Assembly (NCBI GenBank): GCA_000720535.1
Contig: JOAZ01000002.1
Span: 124,001 to 188,000, forward strand
DNA from: Streptomyces halstedii
GTDB lineage: Bacteria; Actinomycetota; Actinomycetes; Streptomycetales; Streptomycetaceae
Direction: 5' to 3'
Length of the DNA: 64,000 nt
Shown piece after piece: positions 16,622-24,827 of this stretch. Under the pieces are notes generated by a model. The model was not told the origin of the DNA and did no database searches. It saw only the letters and a list, made by a program, of their open reading frames with translations. Each line of letters opens with the position of its first letter. Position 1 is the first letter of the stretch. The translations under genes were made by a program, and so were the position numbers.

Positions 16622-16792
16622 GGGGCACCACCTGGCGTGAGCGGAGGAGGGGACGCGGACTCCCTCACCCTGCACCGGCGGCCGGAATCGTGCTGAGGCC
16701 TGTGGACGGTCCACACGATGTGGACAACTCGGGGACCCGTACGAGTGGTGACACCACACACGACGCGGGGACCTACGACGCGGCCGCCACAC

Positions 16793-16985
16793 GAGTCAGC
16801 CGCGCCGGCTTACCCCAACCGCCCACACCCGAGCGCCAAGAGCGAGCGCCCACGAGCAGGCGCCCCACCCCGGCCCCCGCACCTCGGGCATCCCGGCCGC
16901 CGCACCTCGGGCCCCGGCCGCCGCACCGGGCACACCGGTCACCGCACCTCGGGCGCCCGGCCGCAGGACCACCGCCAGGCGGTGG
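16793..16985. repeat. GC-rich spacer with CGCACCTCGGGC repeats
   Basis: Three near-copies of CCGCACCTCGGGC occur between about 16870 and 16960, just beyond the stop of the MTA phosphorylase gene. No gene seen. Confidence 0.5.
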
Positions 16986-16988
16986 GTT

Positions 16989-17867
16989 TCAGGGCAGCAC
17001 CACGCCGGTCTCTACGCCGTCCAGCGCGTGCGCGCAGACGCAGTCGCGGTCCTCGGTCGCCGGCAGCGCCGCGACCGCGTCGAACAGCACCGAGCGGAGC
17101 CGGTCCACATTGGCCGCGAACACCTTCAGGACCTCGTCGTGGCTGACGCCCTCGCCTGCCTCGGCTCCCGCGTCCAGGTCGGTGACCAGCGTCATCGACG
17201 TGTAGCAGAGCTCCAGTTCGCGGGCGAGCACCGCTTCCGGGTGTCCCGTCATGCCGACGACCGACCAGCCCATCGCGGCGTGCCAGCGTGATTCCGCGCG
17301 GGTCGAGAAGCGGGGGCCCTCGACGACGACGAGGGTGCCGCCGTCCACCGGCTCCCAGTCACGGCCGCGCGCCGAGGCGAGGGCGGCCTTGCGCCCCTCG
17401 GGGCAGTAGGGGTCGGCGAAGCCGAGGTGCACCACCTGGGGGGCCACCCCGTCCGACCGGGTCTCGCCGTCGTAGTACGTCTGCACACGCGCCTTCGTAC
17501 GGTCCACCAGCTGGTCGGGCACGAGCAGGGTGCCCGGTCCGTACTCCGGGCGCAGGCCGCCGACGGCGCACGGGCCGAGCACCTGGCGTACGCCCACCGA
17601 GCGCAGGGCCCAGAGGTTGGCGCGGTAGTTGATGCGGTGCGGCGGCACATGGTGGCCGCGGCCGTGCCGGGGGAGGAACGCCACCCGGCGGCCCCCCAGG
17701 TCGCCCAGGAAGAGTGAGTCGCTCGGTGGCCCGTACGGCGTGTCCACACGGACCTCGGTCACGTCGTCCAGGAAGGAGTAGAACCCTGATCCGCCGATGA
17801 CCCCGATGTCCGCCGTAGCCGTGCCCGTGCCCGTAGCCGTGCCCGTAGCCGTTTCCGCGTTCGCCAT
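16989..17867 (-). CDS. mtnP: S-methyl-5'-thioadenosine (or thioinosine) phosphorylase
   Basis: 292-aa purine nucleoside phosphorylase-family enzyme. It splits methylthioadenosine with phosphate to adenine and methylthioribose-1-phosphate in methionine salvage. Seen: the phosphate loop IGVIGGSGFYSF at 20-31, FLPRHGRGHHVPPHRINYRANLWALRSVG, VVVEGPRFSTRAESRWHAAMGWSVVGMTGHPEAVLARELELCY and VTDLDAG. The N-terminal 18 residues are a TGTATGTGTA repeat encoded by an imperfect 6-bp tandem, variable and non-essential in appearance. A minus-strand TAGGGT (17874-17879) sits 6 nt before ATG, so it is likely leaderless. Inosine versus adenosine preference cannot be settled by eye. Confidence 0.92.
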   Translation of the reverse strand: MANAETATGTATGTGTATADIGVIGGSGFYSFLDDVTEVRVDTPYGPPSDSLFLGDLGGRRVAFLPRHGRGHHVPPHRINYRANLWALRSVGVRQVLGPCAVGGLRPEYGPGTLLVPDQLVDRTKARVQTYYDGETRSDGVAPQVVHLGFADPYCPEGRKAALASARGRDWEPVDGGTLVVVEGPRFSTRAESRWHAAMGWSVVGMTGHPEAVLARELELCYTSMTLVTDLDAGAEAGEGVSHDEVLKVFAANVDRLRSVLFDAVAALPATEDRDCVCAHALDGVETGVVLP

Positions 17868-17913
17868 GCGATCACCCTAAGGGCTGTCCCGCGTTCCCCG
17901 GCCGGACGCACGA

Positions 17914-17958
17914 CCGGGACCCCGCGGTCCGGTCATCAGATCGGAAGCGGGGTCCCGG
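17914..17958 (-). terminator. Terminator downstream of the FmdB gene
   Basis: CCGGGACCCCGC (17914-17925) and GCGGGGTCCCGG (17947-17958) are perfectly complementary with a 21-nt loop. It lies between the FmdB gene and the mtnP promoter. Confidence 0.6.
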
Positions 17959-17959
17959 G

Positions 17960-18037
17960 GCGGAATCCTTGAACGGCTCCCGCGGAGAATTCTTGAACCG
18001 CTCCTGCGGAGGATTCTCGAACGGCTCCTGCGGAAGG
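17960..18037. repeat. 24-bp tandem repeat
   Basis: Three units of 22, 24 and 24 bp starting GCGGA and ending GAACGGCTCC(T/C), plus a partial fourth. It is non-coding, between the FmdB stop and its terminator. Confidence 0.75.
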
Positions 18038-18053
18038 CCGAGGGCTCAGGGGC

Positions 18054-18392
18054 TCAGGCTGCGGACGTGCCACCCGACGAGCCCGACGACGAAGACGTCG
18101 AGGAGGCGGCCGAGGCGGCGGGCTTCGCGTCCGAACCCGACGAGGACGACGAGGTGGTGGACGAGGAACCGGACGTCTTCGCGGACGACGCGGCCGGTGC
18201 GCTGCTCGACGAGGAGCCACGGCTGTCGTTCCGGTAGAACCCGGAGCCCTTGAAGACGATGCCGACCGCCGAGAACACCTTCTTGAGGCGTCCCTCGCAG
18301 CTCGGGCACACGGTCAGGGCATCATCGGTGAACTTCTGCACCGCCTCTAGGCCCTCGCCGCATTCGGTGCACTGGTACTGATAGGTCGGCAC
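18054..18392 (-). CDS. FmdB-family zinc-ribbon regulatory protein
   Basis: 112 aa. An N-terminal FmdB zinc ribbon with C8-x2-C11 and C29-x2-C32 (YQYQCTECGE...VCPSCEGRLKKVFSAVGIVFKGSGFY), followed by a 60-residue Ser/Ala/Gly low-complexity tail. The start is GTG 18392 with GGAGGAG just upstream. FmdB proteins are small, widespread and poorly understood. What stands out is the promoter: a CIRCE element overlaps the ribosome site, so the gene is predicted to be induced by heat or protein misfolding through HrcA. It sits downstream of, and on the same strand as, the MFS gene but probably has its own promoter inside the 66-bp gap. Confidence 0.88.
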   Translation of the reverse strand: MPTYQYQCTECGEGLEAVQKFTDDALTVCPSCEGRLKKVFSAVGIVFKGSGFYRNDSRGSSSSSAPAASSAKTSGSSSTTSSSSSGSDAKPAASAASSTSSSSGSSGGTSAA

Positions 18393-18401
18393 TTGCTCCT
18401 C

Positions 18402-18428
18402 CTGGCACTCTCACTCAATGAGTGCTAA
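18402..18428 (-). promoter_or_regulatory. CIRCE element (HrcA operator) before the FmdB gene
   Basis: The sequence is CTGGCACTC-N9-GAGTGCTAA. The consensus CIRCE is TTAGCACTC-N9-GAGTGCTAA: one arm is perfect (9/9), the other 7/9, and the 9-nt spacer is exact. On the minus strand it lies between a weak CTGACG-N16-TATGGA promoter and the GTG start, overlapping the GGAGG, which is the usual CIRCE position. Confidence 0.82.
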
Positions 18429-18458
18429 CGACGCTCCATACTGACGTATTCCGGCCCG

Positions 18459-19739
18459 TCAGTCCACCGTGACCGGCCCGCGGTGACCGATCCCACGTGC
18501 CACCGTCTGCCCCTCGGACCGCGGTACCAGCCGTGAACGCAGGGTCAGCAGGGTCGCCAGGGCCAGTACCGTACCGGCCAGCGGCACCAGGAATCCGGTG
18601 CTCGCCCCCTTCGCGTCCGCGAGCTGTCCGGCCACCGTGACGGCGGCCGCCTGGCCCAGTGCCACCGCGCCCGTCAGCCAGGTGAAGGCCTCGGTCCGGG
18701 CGGACGGCGGAACCAGGGCGTCGACCAAGGTGTATCCGCTGATCAGAGCGGGTGCGATGCAGAGCCCCACGAGCAGTCCGAGCCCGGCCAGCAGCACCAC
18801 GGAGTGCATCGCCCAGAGGCCGGACGCGGTCACGGTCAGGGCGATGTATCCGATGATCAGACGACGGCGTGGGCTGCTCTTCCAGGCGATGGCCCCGCAG
18901 GCGATCCCGGCGAGCATGTTGCCGGCCGCGAAGACCCCGTACAGCAGTCCGTTCACCCCGGGACGGCCGATCTCCTCGGAGAACGCGGTCAGGGAGACCT
19001 GCATGCCCCCGAAGACGGATCCGATGCCCAGGAAGGTGACCGCCAGGACCCGGACCCCCGGGACGGCGAGTGCCGAGCGGTGCGGCGCGGCGGCGGTCGA
19101 GGCGACCCGGACGGCGGGCTGGGTGGAGCGCCGGGCGGCGAAGACGAGGCCGCCGACGAGGGTCAGCACGCCCTCCGCGACCAGCCCGCCCGCCGGGTGC
19201 ACGCCGGTGCACAGTGCCGTCGCGATCACCGGTCCGACGACGAACGTGAACTCGTCCGTCACGGACTCGAAGGCGGCGGCCGTCGCCATCAGCGGGGAGG
19301 CCGGACGCCCCGGGGCGGCGCCGAGCCGGGCCGCCCAGCGGGCCCGGACCATCGGCCCGATCTGCGGGATCGACGCCCCGGTGGGCACGGCCGCCAGGAA
19401 CAGCGCCCACAGGGGCGCGTGGGCCAGGGCGAGTGTCGTGAGCACCCCGACGGACGCGGCGTGCACCAGGACGCCGGGCAGCAGTACCGCGCGCTGGCCG
19501 AACCGGTCGGCGAGCCGGCCGGTCTGCGGCGCGAACAGGGCCATCGAGACACCGGAGGCGGCGGCGACGGCGCCCGCGCTGCCGTACGAGCCGGTGGTGT
19601 GCTGCACCAGGAGCACGATGCTGATGGTCAGCATCGCGAAGGGCTGCCGGGCCGCGAAGCCCGGGAGGAGGAAGGTCCACGCACCCGGGGTGCGCAGCAA
19701 CTGCCCGTATCCGGGGCGGTCGGAGACCGTGGTCGCCAC
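18459..19739 (-). CDS. MFS transporter, 12-helix
   Basis: 426 aa with about 12 hydrophobic helices. Seen: motif-A-like GRLADRFGQRAVLLPG after helix 2, the central loop around residue 205 (AARRSTQPAVRVAS) and a C-terminal basic tail. It resembles the SET/efflux-type MFS proteins common in actinobacteria; no substrate signature. The start is GTG 19739 with AAAGG about 9 nt upstream. The 364-bp region upstream holds inverted repeats that may be operator sites, but no adjacent regulator gene is evident. It is followed by the FmdB gene after 66 bp. Confidence 0.88.
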   Translation of the reverse strand: MATTVSDRPGYGQLLRTPGAWTFLLPGFAARQPFAMLTISIVLLVQHTTGSYGSAGAVAAASGVSMALFAPQTGRLADRFGQRAVLLPGVLVHAASVGVLTTLALAHAPLWALFLAAVPTGASIPQIGPMVRARWAARLGAAPGRPASPLMATAAAFESVTDEFTFVVGPVIATALCTGVHPAGGLVAEGVLTLVGGLVFAARRSTQPAVRVASTAAAPHRSALAVPGVRVLAVTFLGIGSVFGGMQVSLTAFSEEIGRPGVNGLLYGVFAAGNMLAGIACGAIAWKSSPRRRLIIGYIALTVTASGLWAMHSVVLLAGLGLLVGLCIAPALISGYTLVDALVPPSARTEAFTWLTGAVALGQAAAVTVAGQLADAKGASTGFLVPLAGTVLALATLLTLRSRLVPRSEGQTVARGIGHRGPVTVD

Positions 19740-20103
19740 GGTCCATGCCTTTCTGCCGCCTGGTGGCCGTGCCCCCGGGGGATGCCGGCACCGGGGTGCC
19801 GAGCTCGTCCGGAAGCTGCCGAGAGCTGTCCTCTTCGCGCGGGACTGCGGTAGATGCCGGGCGCTCGCTCCAGAGGCGAAAGGACGCCACGACCGCCATA
19901 CGGTCGCGCCAGCTCTGCGTCAGGCAGAGTTGGTCGATCTCGATCAGATCGAGTAGATCATGTAGCAATCCTTCATGTTACAGGTACGCGACCCGGGACG
20001 CCTGTGATCGCGTACGGGCCGGCCGGGCCCGCCTCCGATCACCGGGTCACGCCGCCGCTCACCGACCGGCCCCGCTCCCGCTCACCGATGGGCCCCGCTC
20101 CGG
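19740..20103. promoter_or_regulatory. 364-bp spacer with inverted repeats upstream of the MFS gene
   Basis: A perfect CTCGATC-A-GATCGAG repeat lies at 19939-19953, and ACATGA is repeated 15 bp apart just beyond (19960-19982). A minus-strand frame starts at 19968 (MLHDLLDLIEIDQL...) and stays open for about 80 codons, but then only runs on as a shadow of the MFS gene and shows no known family. I read the stretch as regulatory sequence. Confidence 0.4.
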
Positions 20104-21708
20104 TCACCGGCGGGCCTTGGTGCCGTCCGGACGGCCTTCGCCGCCCTTGCCGAGCTTCTTCGCCAGCCTGACCACGTGCGGTACGTCCACGAGCGGGGTG
20201 ACGTCCGGCCCGGTGTCCTTGCCGGTGCCCAGCCAGCCGGCCAGCTTGCCGCCCTCGGCGACCGCCCGCAGCCGCGCCTCGGCGGAGTCGCGTACCGGGT
20301 CGGTGGCGACGACCAGTAGTTCGTCCCCGCGCCGGAGCACCGTGGCGGGCTCGGGTACGAAGCTCGTGCCGTCCCGTACGACGAGGGTGACGGCCGCTCC
20401 GGAGGGCAGCCGCAGTTCGCCGACCTCGACGCCGTGCATCTTCGACTTCCCCGGGATCGCGACGGACAGCAGGTGCCCGCGCAACCGCTCCAGGGGTGCC
20501 GACTCGATGCCCAGGTCGGATGCCTCGGACTGGTCGTCCGCGATCCGGAGCGCCTTCGCCAGCCAGGGCAGGGTGGGCCCCTGGATCAGCGTGTAGACGA
20601 TGACGAGGACGAAGACGATGTTGAAGACCCGGGTGCTTCCTTCGATCCCGGACACCATGGGGATGGTCGCCAGGATGATGGGGACCGCGCCGCGCAGCCC
20701 CGCCCAGGACATCAGGGCCTTCTCGCGCCGTGGCAGCCGGAACGGCGCGAGGCTGAGGAAGACCGACAGCGGCCGGGCCACGGCGGTGAGGACCAGCCCC
20801 ACGACCACGGCGGGCCAGAAGTCGTCGACCAGGTCGTGCGGGGTGACCAGGAGGCCGAGCAGGACGAACATGCCGATCTGCGCCAGCCAGCCGAGCCCGT
20901 CGGCGAAGCCCCGGGTGGCCGGCCAGTGCGGCAGCTTGGAGTTGCCGAGGATCATCGCGGCCAGGTAGACGGCGAGGAATCCGCTGCCGTGGGCCATGGC
21001 GCCCGCCGCGTACGCGGACACCGCGATGGCCATGACGGCGATCGGGTAGAGCCCGGAGGCGGGCAGGGCGACGTGGCGCAGCCCGTACGAGCCGAGCCAG
21101 CCGACCGCGAGCCCGATGGCCGCGCCGATGGCCAGCTCCAGGGCTATCTCGCCGATCAGGACGTACCAGTGCTCCACGGGGCCCACGGCGGAGAAGGCGA
21201 CCACCAGGATGACCACGGGGGCGTCGTTGAAGCCGGACTCGGCCTCTAGGACGCCCGTGATGCGGGACGGGAGCGGGACCTTGCGCAGGACGGAGAAGAC
21301 GGCCGCGGCATCGGTGGAGGAGACGACGGCGCCGATGATCAGTGCCTGACGCCAGTCCAGACCGACGAGGTAGTGTGCCGCGCTCGCGGTGACGCCCACG
21401 CTGATGCCCACGCCGACGGTCGACAGCAGGGCCGCCGCCGGGAGAGCCGGCCTGACCTCTTTCCACTTCGTGCCCAGACCGCCCTCGGCCAGGATGACGA
21501 CCAGGGCGGCGTAGCCGATCACCTGGGTCAGTTCGGCGTTGTCGAACTTGACGTCGAAGAGGCCGTCCTGTCCCAGGGCGATGCCGATGCCGAGGTACAG
21601 GAGCAGGCTGGGAAGCCCGCTGCGCGACGAGAGGCGCACCGCCACGACGGCGACCAGCAGGACGAGCGAGCAGGCGAGCAGAAGCTCGTTGAGCGTGTGG
21701 ACAGTCAG
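20104..21708 (-). CDS. CPA-type K+(Na+)/H+ antiporter with RCK_C domain
   Basis: 534-aa cation/proton antiporter of the CvrA/NhaP2 group. Membrane domain with about 12 helices carrying ILAEGGLGTKW, VSSTDAAAVFSVLRKV, LEAESGFNDAPVVILV and SWAGLRGAVPIILA, all typical CPA1/2 motifs including the ND pair. Then comes a cytoplasmic TrkA-C/RCK_C-like domain (LRLPSGAAVTLVVRDGTSFVPEPATVLRRGDELLVVA). The usual ATG/GTG search starts at GTG 21645, but that would delete half of helix 1. In-frame CTG at 21708 restores the family N-terminus (xTVHTLNELLLACSLVLLVAVVAV) and has an AGGGAAGGAA ribosome site 7 nt away, so I propose a CTG start. It is a single gene. Confidence 0.9.
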   Translation of the reverse strand: MTVHTLNELLLACSLVLLVAVVAVRLSSRSGLPSLLLYLGIGIALGQDGLFDVKFDNAELTQVIGYAALVVILAEGGLGTKWKEVRPALPAAALLSTVGVGISVGVTASAAHYLVGLDWRQALIIGAVVSSTDAAAVFSVLRKVPLPSRITGVLEAESGFNDAPVVILVVAFSAVGPVEHWYVLIGEIALELAIGAAIGLAVGWLGSYGLRHVALPASGLYPIAVMAIAVSAYAAGAMAHGSGFLAVYLAAMILGNSKLPHWPATRGFADGLGWLAQIGMFVLLGLLVTPHDLVDDFWPAVVVGLVLTAVARPLSVFLSLAPFRLPRREKALMSWAGLRGAVPIILATIPMVSGIEGSTRVFNIVFVLVIVYTLIQGPTLPWLAKALRIADDQSEASDLGIESAPLERLRGHLLSVAIPGKSKMHGVEVGELRLPSGAAVTLVVRDGTSFVPEPATVLRRGDELLVVATDPVRDSAEARLRAVAEGGKLAGWLGTGKDTGPDVTPLVDVPHVVRLAKKLGKGGEGRPDGTKARR

Positions 21709-21924
21709 GGTCCGTTCCTTCCCTGCGTGCGCCTTCCGGATCGGCCTCCGGCGGCCAGTACTTCGTTACCTTACCTAATCTTTAACGCTTTCTTGACGCC
21801 TTCGAGCGTTCGTACGACCACGGCGCAGATGGGTGCATCCCCGTACCGCGTCCGAGTGGCTTCTGCGGGGCGCCTATGGTTGCTCCTGCACTCCCAGGAC
21901 CGCCCTGCCCCTCGAAGGACAGCG
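21709..21924. promoter_or_regulatory. Divergent promoter region, antiporter/penicillin acylase
   Basis: An unusually AT-rich patch (21761-21797) with tandem TTACC motifs, and TATGGT at 21875-21880 as candidate -10 for the acylase. The left half resembles one arm of a DmdR/IdeR iron box (minus strand TTAGGTAAGG), but the other arm does not match. No gene in the 216 bp. Confidence 0.45.
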
Positions 21925-24669
21925 ATGCCCGCCAACACAACCGCCCCTTCCGGTTCTTCTGATGCGAAGAAAAAAGGCAGGAAGAAGGGGCGACGCGCTC
22001 GCCTGCTCGTGATCGTCCTGGTGCTGGCGCTCGTCGCGGGTGTCGGATATGGGGCGTACTGGTCCGTCTCCACGGTCCGTGCCTCCTACCCGCAGACCAC
22101 CGGCACGCTCGAACTCAAGGGCCTGACCGGTGACGTCGACGTCAAGCGCGACGCCTACGGGATCCCGCAGATCTACGCGGACTCCGACGCCGACCTCTTC
22201 CGCGCCCAGGGCTTCGTGCAGGCCCAGGACCGGTTCTGGGAGATGGACGTCCGCCGCCACATGACGTCCGGACGGCTCTCCGAGATGTTCGGCTCGGGCC
22301 AGGTCGACACCGACGCCTTCCTGCGCACCCTGGGCTGGCGCAAGGTCGCCCAGGAGGAGTACGACAAAGTTCTGGACAAGGACACCAAGAAGAACCTCCA
22401 GGCGTACGCGGAGGGCGTGAACGCCTACCTGGAGGGCAAGGACGGCAAGGACATCTCCGTCGAGTACGCGGCGCTCGGCCTGACCAACGACTACAAGCCC
22501 ACCGAGTGGACCCCGGTCGACTCGGTCGCCTGGCTGAAGGCGATGGCCTGGGACCTGCGCGGCAACATGCAGGACGAGATCGACCGCTCGCTGCTGACCA
22601 GCAGGCTCACCGAGAAGCAGATCGGCGACCTGTACCCGGAGTACCCGTACAAGAAGAACAAGCCGATCGTCGAGAAGGGCGCCGTCTCCCCGGTCACCGG
22701 TGAGTTCGACCCGGAGGCCGAGCCGTCGGAGAACATCGGCGGGGACACCGCCACGGACGCGGCAGAGGGCCTGAACACCCAGCTCTCCGCCCTCTCCCGC
22801 ACCCTGGACGAGATCCCCGCGCTGCTCGGCCCGAACGGCAACGGCATCGGGTCGAACTCCTGGGTGGTCGACGGCAAGCACACGACCACCGGCAAGCCGC
22901 TGCTGGCCAACGATCCGCACCTGGCGCCGATGCTGCCCTCCCTCTGGTACCAGATGGGGCTGCACTGCCGGGAGGTCTCCAAGGACTGCCGGTACGACAC
23001 GGCCGGTTACACCTTCTCCGGGATGCCCGGTGTGATCATCGGTCACAACCAGGACATCGCCTGGGGCTTCACCAACCTGGGCGCCGACGTCACGGACCTC
23101 TTCCTGGAGAAGGTCTCGGCCGACGGCTACCAGTACGAGGGCAAGACCAAGGCCTTCGTCACCCGCGACGAGACCATCAAGGTCGCCGGCGGCAAGAGCC
23201 GTAAGATCACCGTCCGCGAGACGAACAACGGGCCGCTCGTCTCCGACCGCAGCAGCGAGATGGCCAAGGTCGGCAAGAAGGCCCCTGTCGCCAACGCGGC
23301 CCCCGACCGGGGCGACGGTTACGCGATCGCCCTGAAGTGGACCGCGCTGGAGCCCGGCAAGTCCATGGACGCCGTCTTCGAGCTCAACCGCGCCAAGGAC
23401 TTCAAGAGCTTCCGGGCCGCGGCCTCGCACTTCGAGGTGCCCTCCCAGAACCTCATCTACGCGGACACCGAGGGCAACATCGGCTACCAGGCCCCCGGCA
23501 AGATCCCGGTCCGCCTGAAGGGCGACGGCACGATGCCGAGTCCCGGCTGGTCCTCGGAGTACGGCTGGGAGAAGGACCCGATCCCCTTCGACGAGCTGCC
23601 GTACGAGTACAACCCGAAGCGCGGTTACATCGTCACCGCCAACCAGGCGGTCATCGACGACAGCTACCAGCACATGCTCACCAAGGACTGGGGCTACGGC
23701 ACCCGGAGCCAGCGGATCAACGACCTGATCCAGAAGAAGATCGACGACGGCGGCAAGGTCTCCACGGACGACATGCAGTCGATGCAGATGGACAACCAGA
23801 GCGCGATCGCCGCGAAGCTGGTGCCGAAGCTGCTCAAGATCAACATCTCCGACACGAGCATCCGCGAGGCGCAGAAGCTTCTGGAGGGCTGGGACTACAC
23901 CCAGGAGTCCGACTCGGCCGCGGCCGCGTACTTCAACGGCGTCTGGCGCAACATCCTCAAGCTGGCCTTCGGCAACAAGCTCCCCAAGGAGCTCCGCGCC
24001 AAGGGCGACTGCATCTACGTGCGGCCCGCCGCCGGCAGCGGACCCGTGGACGAGCAGGACAAGTTCGTACGGGAGTGCGGTCAGCGCGCACCGGACGCGG
24101 CGCAGCCGGACGGGGGCGACCGCTGGTACGAGGTCGTCGAGTCGATCCTCGACGACACGGACAACGAGTGGTGGAAGGCGCCCGCCCAGGGCCGCGAGAA
24201 GGCCATCGACGGCCGTGACGAGCTCTTCGCCCGCGCCATGGAGGACGCGCGCTGGGAGCTGACCGCCAAGCTCGGCAAGGACATCAGCACGTGGAGCTGG
24301 GGCCGGCTGCACCAGCTGACCCTGCGCAACCAGACGCTCGGCACCGAGGGCCCCGACCTGCTCCAGCGGGCGCTCAACCGCGGCCCCTGGAATCTCGGCG
24401 GCGGCGAGGCGGCGGTCAACGCCACCGGGTGGAACGCGGCGGGCGGCTACGGCGTCATCTGGGTCCCGTCGATGCGGATGGTCGTCAACGTGGGGGACTG
24501 GGACAAGTCCCGCTGGATCAACCTCACCGGCGCCTCGGGACACGCGTTCAGCGCGCACTACACCGACCAGACCGACAAGTGGGTCAACGGCGAACTGCTC
24601 GACTGGTCCTACGGGACGGGCGCGGTGGACTCGGCCACGATCGACACACTGACGCTGAAGAAGCCGTAG
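21925..24669 (+). CDS. Penicillin acylase-family Ntn hydrolase
   Basis: 914-aa enzyme of peptidase family S45 (penicillin G/V acylase, aculeacin and acyl-homoserine-lactone acylases). Seen: a Lys/Arg-rich cytoplasmic N-terminus, one membrane helix or uncleaved signal at 25-47, the A-domain (VKRDAYGIPQIYADSDADLFRAQGFVQAQDRFWEMD), then GNGIGSNSWVVDG, where Gly309-Ser310 is the predicted autocleavage point and Ser310 the nucleophile. Further on: LLANDPHL, GVIIGHNQDIAWGFTN and NLIYADTEGNIGY. The start is ATG 21925 with GAAGGA upstream; the frame is open much further back through non-coding sequence. It is an extracytoplasmic or lipid-facing enzyme, probably for quorum-signal or antibiotic deacylation. 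A strong terminator follows. Confidence 0.93.
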   Translation: MPANTTAPSGSSDAKKKGRKKGRRARLLVIVLVLALVAGVGYGAYWSVSTVRASYPQTTGTLELKGLTGDVDVKRDAYGIPQIYADSDADLFRAQGFVQAQDRFWEMDVRRHMTSGRLSEMFGSGQVDTDAFLRTLGWRKVAQEEYDKVLDKDTKKNLQAYAEGVNAYLEGKDGKDISVEYAALGLTNDYKPTEWTPVDSVAWLKAMAWDLRGNMQDEIDRSLLTSRLTEKQIGDLYPEYPYKKNKPIVEKGAVSPVTGEFDPEAEPSENIGGDTATDAAEGLNTQLSALSRTLDEIPALLGPNGNGIGSNSWVVDGKHTTTGKPLLANDPHLAPMLPSLWYQMGLHCREVSKDCRYDTAGYTFSGMPGVIIGHNQDIAWGFTNLGADVTDLFLEKVSADGYQYEGKTKAFVTRDETIKVAGGKSRKITVRETNNGPLVSDRSSEMAKVGKKAPVANAAPDRGDGYAIALKWTALEPGKSMDAVFELNRAKDFKSFRAAASHFEVPSQNLIYADTEGNIGYQAPGKIPVRLKGDGTMPSPGWSSEYGWEKDPIPFDELPYEYNPKRGYIVTANQAVIDDSYQHMLTKDWGYGTRSQRINDLIQKKIDDGGKVSTDDMQSMQMDNQSAIAAKLVPKLLKINISDTSIREAQKLLEGWDYTQESDSAAAAYFNGVWRNILKLAFGNKLPKELRAKGDCIYVRPAAGSGPVDEQDKFVRECGQRAPDAAQPDGGDRWYEVVESILDDTDNEWWKAPAQGREKAIDGRDELFARAMEDARWELTAKLGKDISTWSWGRLHQLTLRNQTLGTEGPDLLQRALNRGPWNLGGGEAAVNATGWNAAGGYGVIWVPSMRMVVNVGDWDKSRWINLTGASGHAFSAHYTDQTDKWVNGELLDWSYGTGAVDSATIDTLTLKKP

Positions 24670-24716
24670 GGCTTCGCGGGACCGCGAGACGGCAGGACGG
24701 CGGCACCGCAGGACCG

Positions 24717-24753
24717 CAGGAGGCCCCGGGGCGCGATGCCCCGGGGCCTCCTG
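24717..24753 (+). terminator. Penicillin acylase terminator
   Basis: CAGGAGGCCCCGGGGC, loop GCGAT, GCCCCGGGGCCTCCTG: a perfect 16-bp stem 48 bp after the stop codon. Confidence 0.88.
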
Positions 24754-24755
24754 GG

Positions 24756-24827
24756 TCTCTCAGGTGTCCTGGACTTCTCAGGTGTCCTGGGTCTTTCAGG
24801 CGTCCTGGGCTTCTCCGGCGTCCTGGG
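24756..24827. repeat. 18-bp tandem repeat running into the cyclo-ligase gene end
   Basis: Four units of 18 bp, of the type CTTCTCAGGTGTCCTGGG. The stop codon of the minus-strand cyclo-ligase gene (24796-24798) lies inside the array, and a TGA occurs at the same place in several units. Confidence 0.85.

Noticed and set aside
19740-19968. Minus-strand frame starting MLHDLLDLIEIDQL
   Set aside because: Plausible beginning, but it merges into a shadow frame of the MFS gene without a stop and has no known family.
21765-21778. Possible DmdR/IdeR iron box in the antiporter promoter
   Set aside because: Only one half (TTAGGTAAGG on minus) resembles the consensus; the other arm does not match.
21373-21924. 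N-terminal extension of the penicillin acylase frame
   Set aside because: It runs through the antisense of the antiporter and the divergent promoter; ATG 21925 has a ribosome site and the family N-terminus.
22000-24558. Very long minus-strand frame (about 890 aa) opposite penicillin acylase
   Set aside because: Composition is Val/Leu/Arg/Asp shadow and no start signal; the plus strand has all acylase motifs.
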